Part shown: positions 16,635 to 25,609 of the stretch, in pieces | Layout of the letters: every line of letters begins with the position of its first letter | Position numbering within the stretch: the first letter of the stretch is position 1 | Origin: an uncultured Bacteroidota bacterium | Lineage (GTDB): Bacteria; Bacteroidota; Bacteroidia; Chitinophagales; Chitinophagaceae | DNA length: 29,851 nt | Assembly: GCA_903879995.1 (NCBI GenBank) | Contig: CAIRNW010000144.1 | Coordinates: 1 to 29,851, forward strand | Direction of reading: 5' to 3' | The notes under the pieces: generated by a model | Databases searched by the model: none | The model's input: the letters and a program-made list of their open reading frames with translations, nothing else | What the model was told of the DNA's origin: nothing | Program-made: the position numbers and the translations under genes

Positions 16635-18125
16635 ATGAAATGGAAACAAATACTACTAGTGATGGGAATAAGCGCCCTTACTTCCGTATCTAGTGTTTGG
16701 CTGTATGGCAAATACGCCAATTCCCGTGCTACCGCATTTACTCAATCAACGGATGGAAAGACTCCGGCAAACTATGCAGGGTTCTTCAATGCTGCCCCTG
16801 GCACTGAGGTGACTGATTTTACCAAAGCTTCGCAAGCTGCTGTACCAGCTGTAGTTCATATTAAAACTAAAACGCCTGCAAAAAAAATTACTAACCAACT
16901 GCCGCGTAACAGAGGTGGAATGTTTGACGACTTTTTTGATCAGTTTTTTAATTACCCGCAAGTGCAGCCGGAGCAACGCGCCTCCGGAAGTGGTGTACTG
17001 ATAAGCGATGACGGATATATTGTAACAAACAATCACGTTATCTCTGATGGCGGCACTGGCGTAGCTGAGGAAATCAATGTAACCCTCAACAATAAAAAAA
17101 CCTATAAAGCAAAAGTGATTGGGAAAGATCCCAGCAGTGATATTGCTGTTCTGAAAATTGATGGAACTGGATTCCCTTATCTGGTGTACGGCAATTCAGA
17201 TAATGTAAAATTGGGGCAATGGGTGTTGGCAATTGGCTACCCCTTAACATTGGAAACTACTGTAACTGCCGGTATAGTTAGTGCAAAAGGTCGTTCCATT
17301 GGAGTAAATGGACGCCAGAGTCAAACACCAATAGAATCCTTCATTCAGACAGATGCAGCCGTTAACCAGGGTAACAGCGGCGGTGCACTAATAACAACAG
17401 ATGGACAACTCATTGGAATCAACTCAGCTATCTATGCCCCTACAGGGACTTATGCAGGCTATTCCTTTGCCATTCCTGTCAACCTCGCTAAAAAAATTGT
17501 GAACGACTTGATAAAATTCGGAGATGTTAAAAGACCTTACCTGGGTATTATGTCTGATGGCAGAAATGTGAACGCCACTGACGGTGCTTATGTGGGAACA
17601 GTTGCGCCGGATGGAGCTGCAGCGGCAGCAGGTTTAAAAAAAGGAGATGTGATTAAAAAGATCAACGAAATCCCCATCACCTCCTGGAGTGAGTTACAAG
17701 GTACCATTGCCTCCTTGAATGCAGGTGAGAAAATTTCCATACAGTACAAACGGGAAGGAAAAGACTATACTACCGCTGCCACTTTAAAAGCAGATCAAGG
17801 TAATTATGGAAATATTGCCGCCAACTCATTGGGAGAATTGCTAGGAGCCGAACTTGAAAATGCTGATAAAAAAGTAACGCAACGTAACGATGCTGAGGGC
17901 GGAATTCGTGTGAAACGAATTTTAAAAGGCGGGCCACTGAGCCGGACCAGAATGCAGGAAGAATTTATCATTACCAGCATCAACGGAGTTCCCGTCTCTA
18001 CAATCGAAGAGTTAAGTAGAGCGATTGCTTCCACACGTGGTGAAAACCTAAATCTGGAAGGGTTTTACGATGGATATGAAGGCTTGTATCGTTACCCTGT
18101 TATGCTTGCGCAGGAGGAGGAATAG
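16635..18125 (+). CDS. Periplasmic serine protease, HtrA/DegP (Do) family
   Basis: A 496-residue envelope protease and chaperone for misfolded proteins. An N-terminal hydrophobic segment (about 5-24) is a signal or anchor. The trypsin-like domain has the triad His134 (TNNHV), Asp169 (SSDIAVLKI) and Ser248 (NQGNSGGAL). Two PDZ domains follow: about 300-395 (YLGIM, then APDGAAAAAGLKKGDVI) and about 405-490 (the second weaker, with GGIRVKRILKGGPLSRTRM). The start is the ATG at 16635, since the upstream TTG at 16584 would add an unlikely leader. The stop codon abuts the convergent amylase gene. Confidence 0.95.
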   Translation: MKWKQILLVMGISALTSVSSVWLYGKYANSRATAFTQSTDGKTPANYAGFFNAAPGTEVTDFTKASQAAVPAVVHIKTKTPAKKITNQLPRNRGGMFDDFFDQFFNYPQVQPEQRASGSGVLISDDGYIVTNNHVISDGGTGVAEEINVTLNNKKTYKAKVIGKDPSSDIAVLKIDGTGFPYLVYGNSDNVKLGQWVLAIGYPLTLETTVTAGIVSAKGRSIGVNGRQSQTPIESFIQTDAAVNQGNSGGALITTDGQLIGINSAIYAPTGTYAGYSFAIPVNLAKKIVNDLIKFGDVKRPYLGIMSDGRNVNATDGAYVGTVAPDGAAAAAGLKKGDVIKKINEIPITSWSELQGTIASLNAGEKISIQYKREGKDYTTAATLKADQGNYGNIAANSLGELLGAELENADKKVTQRNDAEGGIRVKRILKGGPLSRTRMQEEFIITSINGVPVSTIEELSRAIASTRGENLNLEGFYDGYEGLYRYPVMLAQEEE

Positions 18126-19511
18126 TTACTTTTCGTAAACTAGGTATTCCCATGCCTGCATTTCAAATGGAGTCCCCATTTTGAAATCATTAGCAGCACC
18201 CGAAAATACATTTCGGTAAATCCCATTGATCATTGGATCTATCAGGTCAAAATGCAAATTGTTTTGGCCTGATAGGTTTAATACAACCAACACTTCCTTT
18301 TGACCATTTTTCCGAAGAAAAGCAAACACTTGTTCCGGTGCAGTAGTTTTTATCCGATAAGTCTTACCAGCGGGATCACCTGTATGTAAGGCTGGATGCG
18401 TTTTTTTCAATCGCGTTAACGTAGTATAAAAAAATTGCAAATAGTCAGCATCCGGACCTCTTTCAAATAAATCTTTTTCGAAAAACAGAATTCGCTTTCG
18501 ATTTCCCATCTCCTGTCCAGAATAAATCAAGGGAACACCATTCCAAGTAATACTAAAAACAGCAAGTGCCCGAGCCATTTCACCATACTTTTCATACTCG
18601 GTTCCATTCCAACTGTTTTCGTCATGATTTGTGGTAAACCAAGCACGAAAGGTAGAATCGCCTAATTGGTCATATCGGTTAAGCACCGTATAGAGAGAGT
18701 CTAAGGCCCATTTTTGCTGGTAAAAATCTTTTGCCCGATGCATCCAGGTCCAAGTGTAACTGGCATCAAATACCTGTCCATACGCTGGCTTCTCTAGCTC
18801 ATCATACTCCCCAAACCAAAACAAAGGCTTCACTTGATCTAACTCAGCACGAGCTTCTTTCCAAAAATCTAATTCGACCCAAAAAGCAAGATCGCAGCGG
18901 AATCCATCGATATCAAATTGAGTAACCCAGTATTTCATAGCGTCGATCATGGCTCGACGCAAGGCAGGATTCGAAAAATCAAGTTCAATGATATCATCCA
19001 TGCCAGAGGCAATCTGAAAAGTTCCTGTTGCCGTATCCTTTAAATAATAATCAGGAAACTGTTTAGTCCATTGATGATCCCAACCGGTATGATTAGCAAC
19101 CCAATCAATAATAATTTTAAAACCCATTTGGTGTGCCTGCGTAACCAATAGTTTAAAATCCTCCGCCGTACCAAATTCTGCATTGATACTTACATAGTCA
19201 GCACATGCATAATAACTTCCCAGACTACCCTTCCTATTTTGCTTAGCAATAGGAGTTAATGGCATAAACCATAATGTTTCCACCCCTAGTTCTTTCAAAC
19301 GTGGCAGTTCTTGCATAAAAGCAAGGATGGAGCCAGCAGGTGTGTATTGACGAAGATTTACCTCATAAATTGTGGTGTGTCCTACCCAGTCCGGGGTCAC
19401 AAAGGGTCCGTTCATATGAATTGGTTTTTCAGATACAGCCTCCTGCCGGGGCATGAGTTTACAAGAAAGCAAGAACAGTGAGAACACTAGTGCAAACAAG
19501 CGAGTATACAT
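18126..19511 (-). CDS. Alpha-amylase family (GH13) lipoprotein
   Basis: A 461-residue glycoside hydrolase acting on alpha-1,4-glucans. The N-terminus MYTRLFALVFSLFLLSC is a lipoprotein signal with Cys17 as the acyl site. The (beta/alpha)8 barrel carries the GH13 regions: DWVANH (136-141), GFRCD with nucleophile Asp207, GEY with acid Glu235, and TTNHD with Asp297. A short all-beta C-terminal domain follows. The start is the ATG at 19511; an ATG 24 bases upstream would spoil the signal peptide. Export suggests action in the periplasm or at the cell surface. A glucan phosphorylase homologue is nearby (20766-22421) but ispH separates them. Product specificity cannot be read from the sequence. Confidence 0.93.
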   Translation of the reverse strand: MYTRLFALVFSLFLLSCKLMPRQEAVSEKPIHMNGPFVTPDWVGHTTIYEVNLRQYTPAGSILAFMQELPRLKELGVETLWFMPLTPIAKQNRKGSLGSYYACADYVSINAEFGTAEDFKLLVTQAHQMGFKIIIDWVANHTGWDHQWTKQFPDYYLKDTATGTFQIASGMDDIIELDFSNPALRRAMIDAMKYWVTQFDIDGFRCDLAFWVELDFWKEARAELDQVKPLFWFGEYDELEKPAYGQVFDASYTWTWMHRAKDFYQQKWALDSLYTVLNRYDQLGDSTFRAWFTTNHDENSWNGTEYEKYGEMARALAVFSITWNGVPLIYSGQEMGNRKRILFFEKDLFERGPDADYLQFFYTTLTRLKKTHPALHTGDPAGKTYRIKTTAPEQVFAFLRKNGQKEVLVVLNLSGQNNLHFDLIDPMINGIYRNVFSGAANDFKMGTPFEMQAWEYLVYEK

Positions 19512-19548
19512 AGCGTTATTTTTAGCAATATACAAAAAAGAGGGACCC

Positions 19549-19556
19549 TATCTTTG
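19549..19556 (+). promoter_or_regulatory. Candidate -7 element of ispH
   Basis: TATCTTTG, identical to the rRNA P1 and tRNA-Glu elements, ends only four bases before the ispH ATG (19561). No TTTG stands 19-20 bases upstream. If used, transcription would start at or next to the ATG. Confidence 0.5.
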
Positions 19557-19560
19557 CAGT

Positions 19561-20775
19561 ATGAAAGGCTTTGACGTACCGATCATTTATCGCAGTCCAC
19601 TGATCAGTGCGATTAAGAAAAAGAGAAAAGAGCAGGATCGGATGAAAAAAGATTTCACGCCCACCCTGCTTGATTTTGGCCCCCTCCAAATTTCATTAGC
19701 TAGACATTTTGGGTTCTGCTATGGGGTAGAAAACGCCATTGAAATTGCATTTAGAACATTGGAGCAAAACCCGGGCAAGCGTATTTTTCTCCTCAGCGAA
19801 ATGATCCACAACCCACAGGTAAATGCAGATCTACTATCCAGAGGTATTCGCTTTTTACAGGATACTTCCGGACACACGCTGATTCCTTTTGACGAATTGA
19901 ACAAAGAAGATATTGTTTTGATCCCAGCGTTTGGCACCACCCGCGAGATTGAGAGCCAACTGCATGAAAGAGGAATTACTACAGCAGCATACAACACTAC
20001 CTGTCCCTTTGTTGAAAAAGTATGGAACCGTAGTGAAGCTATTTCAAAGAAAAACTTTACGGTAATCATCCACGGTAAACCAACACATGAGGAAACCAGG
20101 GCTACTTTCTCACACGCTGCTGCACATGGGCCAGCGATGGTGATCAAAGACATGGAAGAGGCAAAACAACTTGCTGCCGTTATTCGTGGTGATAAATCAA
20201 CGGCTGAGTTTTTCGCTATTTTTTCCAATCAATATTCGGTAAACTTTGATCCGGTCGTGGACTTAAAACGCATCGGAGTGGTTAACCAAACTACCATGTT
20301 AGCAAGTGATACACAAGCAATAGCTGACTTCTTGAAAACTACAATTTTAGAAAAAGAAGGCAAGGAGGAACAAGTGGCTGATACGCGGGATACACTTTGT
20401 TATGCTACACTGGACAACCAAACAGCTGTGCAAGGAATGTTACAGCAATCGGCAGATCTAGCTATGGTGGTGGGTGGATACAACTCCTCCAACACCTCGC
20501 ACTTAGTTGAACTTTGCGAATTAATACTGCCCACTTATTATATAGAAAGCGCTCAAAAAATTTTAAGCGAAAGCTCCATCATGCATTACGATATGCATAC
20601 ACAGACAGAAAAAATAACTTCCGACTTTTTACCCACTAAGCGACCCTTACATATTTTAATTACAAGTGGCGCCTCCTGCCCTGATGCGTTAGTGGAGGGC
20701 GTTATCGAACGTTTACTCGCGCTCGTACCTGGAACAACCTCTTTAGATGCTGTGTTAGCGAACTATCAAGCGTAG
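19561..20775 (+). CDS. ispH: 4-hydroxy-3-methylbut-2-enyl diphosphate reductase (IspH)
   Basis: A 404-residue [4Fe-4S] enzyme, the last step of the MEP pathway, giving IPP and DMAPP. The three cluster cysteines are in GFCYGVENAI (Cys53), NTTCPFVEKVW and DTLCYATLDNQ. Substrate motifs HGKPTHEETRATFSHA and NQTTMLASDT are intact. It is longer than E. coli IspH (316 residues) because of an N-terminal extension of about 40 residues and inserts in the later part, features I recall from the Bacteroidota form. The start at 19561 is preferred over Met at 19642, because the residues between (YRSPLISAIKKKRKEQDRM) look like coding sequence. The end overlaps the convergent phosphorylase gene by ten bases. 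Confidence 0.95.
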   Translation: MKGFDVPIIYRSPLISAIKKKRKEQDRMKKDFTPTLLDFGPLQISLARHFGFCYGVENAIEIAFRTLEQNPGKRIFLLSEMIHNPQVNADLLSRGIRFLQDTSGHTLIPFDELNKEDIVLIPAFGTTREIESQLHERGITTAAYNTTCPFVEKVWNRSEAISKKNFTVIIHGKPTHEETRATFSHAAAHGPAMVIKDMEEAKQLAAVIRGDKSTAEFFAIFSNQYSVNFDPVVDLKRIGVVNQTTMLASDTQAIADFLKTTILEKEGKEEQVADTRDTLCYATLDNQTAVQGMLQQSADLAMVVGGYNSSNTSHLVELCELILPTYYIESAQKILSESSIMHYDMHTQTEKITSDFLPTKRPLHILITSGASCPDALVEGVIERLLALVPGTTSLDAVLANYQA

Positions 20776-22421
20776 AGTAACTTATAATACTCTTCCGCCA
20801 TTCGGTTGCTATCGAAAGCAAAACGGACATCTTGCATTCCATTTTTCATGACCTGTCTCCACGTATCATACTTGTCGTAGTAAAGAGGAAGAATTTCGTT
20901 TTCCAAAATATCGTAGAGTTTATTTAAATCATATTCGTCCTGCTCATGCACAGCCATATTTTCATAATCCGCCTTAGGAACTACAAAACCGTTATGACCA
21001 TGGTTGATAAACTCAGGGATCCAGCCATCATCAGTAGAAAAATTTATAGCCCCACTCATTGCCGCTGTCATTCCACTGGTACCCGATGCTTCCCGAGGTA
21101 CACGAGGGTTATTCAACCAGCAATCAGCAGCTTGTTTTAACCGTTTGGACAAGGTAAGTTCGTACCCTATCAATACGGCCATGTTCTTATGTTGTTTGCT
21201 CAGGTGAACCAATTGGTTAAATTCACTGATAGCCGGGTGATCCATGGGATAAGGCTTACCAGCCCAAATCAATTGCACCGGATAACGTTTGTTTGACATT
21301 AACTTGGCAAATCTTTCCTCATGTGTAGTAATTAAACCCGCTCGTTTGTAGCCGGCAAAACGACGTGCCCAAACGATGGTAAATACAGAAGGATTAAAAA
21401 GTTTTCCCGTCTGATCGGCCACAATCTCAAATGCTCTTTTTTTCAAGTACTGCTTTCGATCGTCCATCCCATAATTATCGCCCGCTTCCATGAAACGATA
21501 CAGTTGCTTATCTGCCCAATAGCGCCAGTTCTGCGCATTGGTGATGGAGATGATGGGGCAGATCCCCTCCTGTTTTCCCCACATTTTTCTTGACACATCC
21601 CCATGCAATTTTGAAACTCCATTGGAAAGCTGTGCAAACCGAAGTGCCGCTAATGAGTGATTAAATTGATCACTATCATCTCCCACTAAAGATTTGACTT
21701 GCTCCACCGTTAATCCACAGAAATAACTCATTCGGTAGCAGAGATAAATATCATGCTTCTCATTGCCTGCTTCTTCGGGAGTGTGTGTTGTAAATACAAC
21801 CCGCTTTTTTACTTCCTCCAAATTTTGATCAAACTTCCGATACAGATAAAATGCAGCAGAAATAGCATGTGCTTCATTAAAATGGTAGCGCTCAGGCTGA
21901 AATCCCAGGAGGTCAATCAATTTAGCTCCGCCTACACCCAACAAGATAAACTGTGCAACTTTGGTGGCCACATTTGCATCATACAGTCGATGTGTGATTG
22001 TTTGTGATACATAATCATTCTCAGGCAAATCAGTTGTCAATAAAAACAAAGGAGCCGTCTTGAAAGTTTCAGGATTTAAGTACAAAGCTTTCACCCAAAC
22101 CGGATGCTCATGAATTGTAACCTGAAATTTTATACCGGTGTCCTCCAAGAAACTGTATTCCTTTTCGTGCCATGTCACATTTAGCGTTTGATCCTGATTG
22201 CGAGCCTGATCGTAATAACCATATTTCCAAAGAATACCAATACCGATCATGTTTTGCTGAAGCTCGTAAGCACTTCGAAGGTGAGAGCCTGCAAGAAAAC
22301 CCAATCCTCCGCTGTATATTTTCAACGGCTGATGTACCGCAAACTCCATTGAAAAATAGGCTACGCGTTTACTGAAACGGTCCTGTAGGGTATAAGGAAC
22401 TTTATAGGGAGAAAAACTCAT
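20766..22421 (-). CDS. Alpha-glucan phosphorylase homologue (GT35-like), PLP lysine replaced
   Basis: A 551-residue cytoplasmic protein of the alpha-glucan phosphorylase group. Recognisable blocks are YFSMEFAVHQPLKIYSGGLGFLAGSH (written as two blocks, about 22-47), HFNEAHAIS (180-188), FTTHTPEEAGNE (210-221), the phosphate-site block ARRFAGYKRAGL (352-363), and PREASGTSGM (442-451). In PLP-dependent phosphorylases the residue after GxGM or GNM is the lysine that holds PLP. Here it is Thr452 (codon 21066-21068), and no lysine is near. It is shorter than classical GlgP (about 800 residues). It follows the unknown lipoprotein gene by 29 bases. It may be a non-PLP glucosyltransferase; the fold assignment is solid, the reaction is not. 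Confidence 0.85.
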   Translation of the reverse strand: MSFSPYKVPYTLQDRFSKRVAYFSMEFAVHQPLKIYSGGLGFLAGSHLRSAYELQQNMIGIGILWKYGYYDQARNQDQTLNVTWHEKEYSFLEDTGIKFQVTIHEHPVWVKALYLNPETFKTAPLFLLTTDLPENDYVSQTITHRLYDANVATKVAQFILLGVGGAKLIDLLGFQPERYHFNEAHAISAAFYLYRKFDQNLEEVKKRVVFTTHTPEEAGNEKHDIYLCYRMSYFCGLTVEQVKSLVGDDSDQFNHSLAALRFAQLSNGVSKLHGDVSRKMWGKQEGICPIISITNAQNWRYWADKQLYRFMEAGDNYGMDDRKQYLKKRAFEIVADQTGKLFNPSVFTIVWARRFAGYKRAGLITTHEERFAKLMSNKRYPVQLIWAGKPYPMDHPAISEFNQLVHLSKQHKNMAVLIGYELTLSKRLKQAADCWLNNPRVPREASGTSGMTAAMSGAINFSTDDGWIPEFINHGHNGFVVPKADYENMAVHEQDEYDLNKLYDILENEILPLYYDKYDTWRQVMKNGMQDVRFAFDSNRMAEEYYKLLYA

Positions 22422-22450
22422 AATGTGTCTTTTTTACACGAAGCTGCAAT

Positions 22451-23413
22451 TTAGCTCTTCTTTTTAACTCGAGGAGTTTTTTTACGAACAAAAGAACCAT
22501 CAAATAAGCAGCCAGCACTACGGCGGGATCCACAATTCTGTTCCTGTATTCGTACACCGCCATTGGAAAAAACAAATTGTAAGACACAAGGATCTCCTGC
22601 TTGTCTGTATTCAGCCTTGGTAGGTGATTTCCAAAATGCCTCACCTTTAAGTTCGCCGGTGCATTCCCCATTTCTTTTTTCAAAGTGAATAAAAAAAGTA
22701 AATCGGTCTGGTTTTCGTCCATCTCGGATTGATACCAAATTCATTTTTCCCTGCGTATAATCCGCCATATACTTACGGGTTGCGGGAAGTGTATCAATGG
22801 GATTGATTAACTCTTCCACTTTATCCTCCAAGGCTTCAGTCATGATCAGGGTGAACTGCTTGGCTGCTTCATTGTATACATATACCGATTTACCCTCGCT
22901 AAACGATGCATCGGCATTTTTTCTGAGCTGCAGTACGGAAAACAAAAATTTTCGATCGATCAGCAAGGACTGCTGAATCCCTTTTTCGGGTAAGGGATAA
23001 AAGAAGGATGTAACAGATTGAAAAAGTAATTCCTTGTCAAAAACCAACACCCATACTAGACGCTTGGAACGGCTGGCATAATGGATTAACACATATTTTT
23101 CTGCATCGGGTACTTCAATTTTTCCGATGGCATGAAAACTTGGTTTTTCTTTTTTATTGATAAATGGCTGGAGTACGGAATCCGGTAGCACCCCGCGCAA
23201 TATGGGAATACTGATTGACAATGAATCAGCATATTTTTTAGTTAAAAGAGAGTCGGCAAGAGTAATTGGTTTTGAAAGCGGATCAAAAAAGCTAATGAAA
23301 TCTGAAGGAGTGACAGGTTCCTCACCAGAAAGCAGAATCTTTTTCTTCTCTGCACAACCAGCCACTATTAAGCATATTGTGAAAGCCAATAGTTGAAATT
23401 GCCTTCTAAACAT
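22451..23413 (-). CDS. Lipoprotein of unknown function with four-cysteine C-terminal domain
   Basis: A 320-residue protein. Residues 1-19 form a lipoprotein signal with lipobox VAGC. The central part (about 30-220) is mixed alpha/beta with no family I can name; it includes a Lys/Glu-rich stretch and the pattern LLIDRKFLFSVLQLRKNA. The last 75 residues contain four cysteines (in GECTGEL, GDPCVLQF, QNCGSRR and AGCLFDGSF) and end basic. Similar short Cys-paired domains occur at the ends of other Bacteroidota lipoproteins and recall lysozyme-inhibitor folds, but this is only an impression. The start is the ATG at 23413, since the upstream TTG is less likely. It shares transcription with the phosphorylase homologue. 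Confidence 0.8.
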   Translation of the reverse strand: MFRRQFQLLAFTICLIVAGCAEKKKILLSGEEPVTPSDFISFFDPLSKPITLADSLLTKKYADSLSISIPILRGVLPDSVLQPFINKKEKPSFHAIGKIEVPDAEKYVLIHYASRSKRLVWVLVFDKELLFQSVTSFFYPLPEKGIQQSLLIDRKFLFSVLQLRKNADASFSEGKSVYVYNEAAKQFTLIMTEALEDKVEELINPIDTLPATRKYMADYTQGKMNLVSIRDGRKPDRFTFFIHFEKRNGECTGELKGEAFWKSPTKAEYRQAGDPCVLQFVFSNGGVRIQEQNCGSRRSAGCLFDGSFVRKKTPRVKKKS

Positions 23414-23504
23414 AAGACCCAATTTACCCTTTTATTTGGATATGGGAGTCTGATGCAATAGACACAATTCAGTAATTTCGCGAAGTAGTTAGAAGACTGG
23501 TGCT

Positions 23505-24329
23505 ATGGAACAATTACAACAATTTTTCTCCTCGATTGGACCGATATGGGCTGCTTTACTAGCAACCACTTTCACCTGGCTGGTTACTGCCCTGGGTGCT
23601 TCGCTGGTATTCTTCTTTAAAACCATGAGTCGATCCTTGCTTGACCCCATGCTGGGTTTTACCGGTGGCGTTATGGTGGCGGCAAGTTTCTGGTCACTTT
23701 TAAATCCAGCTATTGAAATGTCTGAATCCATGTACCCCGGTTTAAAATGGATGCCGGCAGCAGTTGGATTTTTAGCAGGAGCCCTATTTATTTTTACACT
23801 CGACAGATTCACTCCCCATTTACATATCAATTTTGGTGTGGAGGAGACGGAAGGAGTTCAAACCAAGCTACACAAAACCACATTACTGATTCTGGCCATT
23901 ACACTGCACAATATCCCAGAGGGACTTGCGGTTGGAGTGCTCTTTGGTGCTGCCTCTTTGGGAATGGAAAATGCTTCACTGGTGGGGGCTATCACATTGG
24001 CTATAGGAATAGGAATTCAGAATTTCCCTGAAGGGATTGCGGTCTCCATGCCTCTTCGTCGGAATGGGGTGAGTAGGTTCAAGAGTTTTTGGTATGGTCA
24101 GCTTTCTGCCATTGTGGAGCCTGTAGCCGGTGTAATCGGGGCATTGGCGGTGGTATATGTCCAACCAATTCTTCCCTTTGCCCTCGCTTTTGCAGCCGGG
24201 GCCATGATATTTGTAGTGGTAGAAGAAGTAATACCGGAAACCCAGCGTGATCGCTATACCGACCGTTCTGTGTTAGCTTTTATTTTCGGATTTTTAGTAA
24301 TGATGATTCTGGATGTGGCGTTGGGCTAA
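23505..24329 (+). CDS. ZIP family metal transporter
   Basis: A 274-residue inner-membrane protein with about eight helices, of the GufA-like bacterial ZIP type, which moves zinc or other divalent metals into the cytoplasm. The metal-site helices have the signatures HNIPEGLAVGV (135-145) and NFPEGIAVSM (173-182). A short loop of about 20 residues (TPHLHINFGVEETEG, 103-117) between helices has two histidines. The C-terminal helix pair ends FGFLVMMILDVALG. It stands alone between the lipoprotein gene, from which it diverges, and icd. No metal regulator binding site was recognised upstream. Confidence 0.93.
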   Translation: MEQLQQFFSSIGPIWAALLATTFTWLVTALGASLVFFFKTMSRSLLDPMLGFTGGVMVAASFWSLLNPAIEMSESMYPGLKWMPAAVGFLAGALFIFTLDRFTPHLHINFGVEETEGVQTKLHKTTLLILAITLHNIPEGLAVGVLFGAASLGMENASLVGAITLAIGIGIQNFPEGIAVSMPLRRNGVSRFKSFWYGQLSAIVEPVAGVIGALAVVYVQPILPFALAFAAGAMIFVVVEEVIPETQRDRYTDRSVLAFIFGFLVMMILDVALG

Positions 24330-24373
24330 TGTTGGTATATTGCGCCTCCATTTTAATGTAATAACTGATAAAT

Positions 24374-25609
24374 ATGGCAACAAAAATCAAAGTTCAGAAC
24401 CCCGTAGTAGAATTAGATGGCGATGAGATGACCCGAATCATCTGGAAGTTTATCAAGGACAAATTGATCACACCCTACCTGGATGTGGATATCAAATATT
24501 TTGACCTTGGTATTGAGTACAGAGATCAAACCAATGATCAGGTTACGATTGATGCAGCGGAGGCTATAAAAAAATATGGTGTTGGTATCAAATGCGCAAC
24601 AATTACACCCGACGAAGCTCGGGTTAAAGAATTTTCGCTGAAACAAATGTGGAAGAGCCCAAATGGAACCATTCGAAATATTCTGGATGGCACCGTTTTC
24701 AGAGAGCCCATTGTGATCAGCAATGTACCTCGATTGGTTACTAACTGGACTGCACCCATTATTGTAGGAAGACACGCCTTCGGCGATCAGTATCGTGCTA
24801 CCGATACTGTCATCAAAGGAAAAGGTAAACTTACAATGACATTTACCCCAGAAGACGGAAGTGCACCACAAGTATTGGAAGTGTATAATTTCAAAGGTGA
24901 TGGAGTTGCCCTGACCATGTATAACACCGAGGAGAGTATTCGTGGCTTTGCTCGCTCTTGTTTCAATATGGCGCTGAGTAAAAAGTGGCCACTTTATCTT
25001 TCTACAAAAAATACAATCCTGAAAAAATATGATGGGCGTTTTAAAGATATTTTTCAGGAGATCTATGAACAGGAATTTAAATCTTCCTTTGATGCAGCGG
25101 GTATTGTATATGAACACCGATTAATTGACGATATGGTGGCCAGCGCCTTAAAATGGAACGGAAACTTTGTTTGGGCCTGTAAAAACTATGATGGGGATGT
25201 GCAAAGTGACACGGTTGCCCAAGGATTTGGTTCACTTGGCTTAATGACTTCTGTGTTGATAACACCTGATGGCAAAACCATGGAAGCAGAAGCTGCACAT
25301 GGTACCGTTACCCGCCATTATCGCGATCATCAGGCAGGAAAGCCCACCAGCACTAATCCAATAGCCAGCATTTTTGCCTGGACAAGAGGTTTAGCCTTTA
25401 GGGGGAAATTAGATAACAATAAGGACTTGATCAGCTTTTGTGAAAACCTGGAACAGGTATGTATTGATACGGTTGAATCAGGTAAAATGACCAAGGATCT
25501 TGCAGTCTGTATTCACGGAAATAAAGTAAAGCACGGAGAACATTATCTCTATACAGAAGAATTTTTGGAAGCGATTAACCAAAATCTGCAAAAAAAACTT
25601 GGCCACTAA
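24374..25609 (+). CDS. icd: NADP-dependent isocitrate dehydrogenase, eukaryote-like type
   Basis: A 411-residue enzyme that turns isocitrate into 2-oxoglutarate and CO2 in the TCA cycle. It belongs to the subfamily that contains human IDH1/IDH2, not the E. coli Icd type. This is shown by [10 protein letters not shown] (15-24), [18 protein letters not shown] (94-111), [13 protein letters not shown] with Arg133 and Tyr140, [19 protein letters not shown], and [12 protein letters not shown]. Arg133 corresponds to Arg132 of human IDH1 and is intact. Length matches (human 414). Its last 11 bases overlap the TTG start of the dCMP deaminase gene. Confidence 0.96.
   Translation: MATKIKVQNPVVELDGDEMTRIIWKFIKDKLITPYLDVDIKYFDLGIEYRDQTNDQVTIDAAEAIKKYGVGIKCATITPDEARVKEFSLKQMWKSPNGTIRNILDGTVFREPIVISNVPRLVTNWTAPIIVGRHAFGDQYRATDTVIKGKGKLTMTFTPEDGSAPQVLEVYNFKGDGVALTMYNTEESIRGFARSCFNMALSKKWPLYLSTKNTILKKYDGRFKDIFQEIYEQEFKSSFDAAGIVYEHRLIDDMVASALKWNGNFVWACKNYDGDVQSDTVAQGFGSLGLMTSVLITPDGKTMEAEAAHGTVTRHYRDHQAGKPTSTNPIASIFAWTRGLAFRGKLDNNKDLISFCENLEQVCIDTVESGKMTKDLAVCIHGNKVKHGEHYLYTEEFLEAINQNLQKKLGH

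Noticed and set aside
19719..20228. Minus-strand frame of 169 codons opposite ispH
   Set aside because: Antisense shadow of ispH cysteine and substrate motifs; no signal, domain or start context.
24413..25117. Long minus-strand frame of 234 codons opposite icd
   Set aside because: It is a shadow of the strongly conserved icd reading frame and shows no known family.
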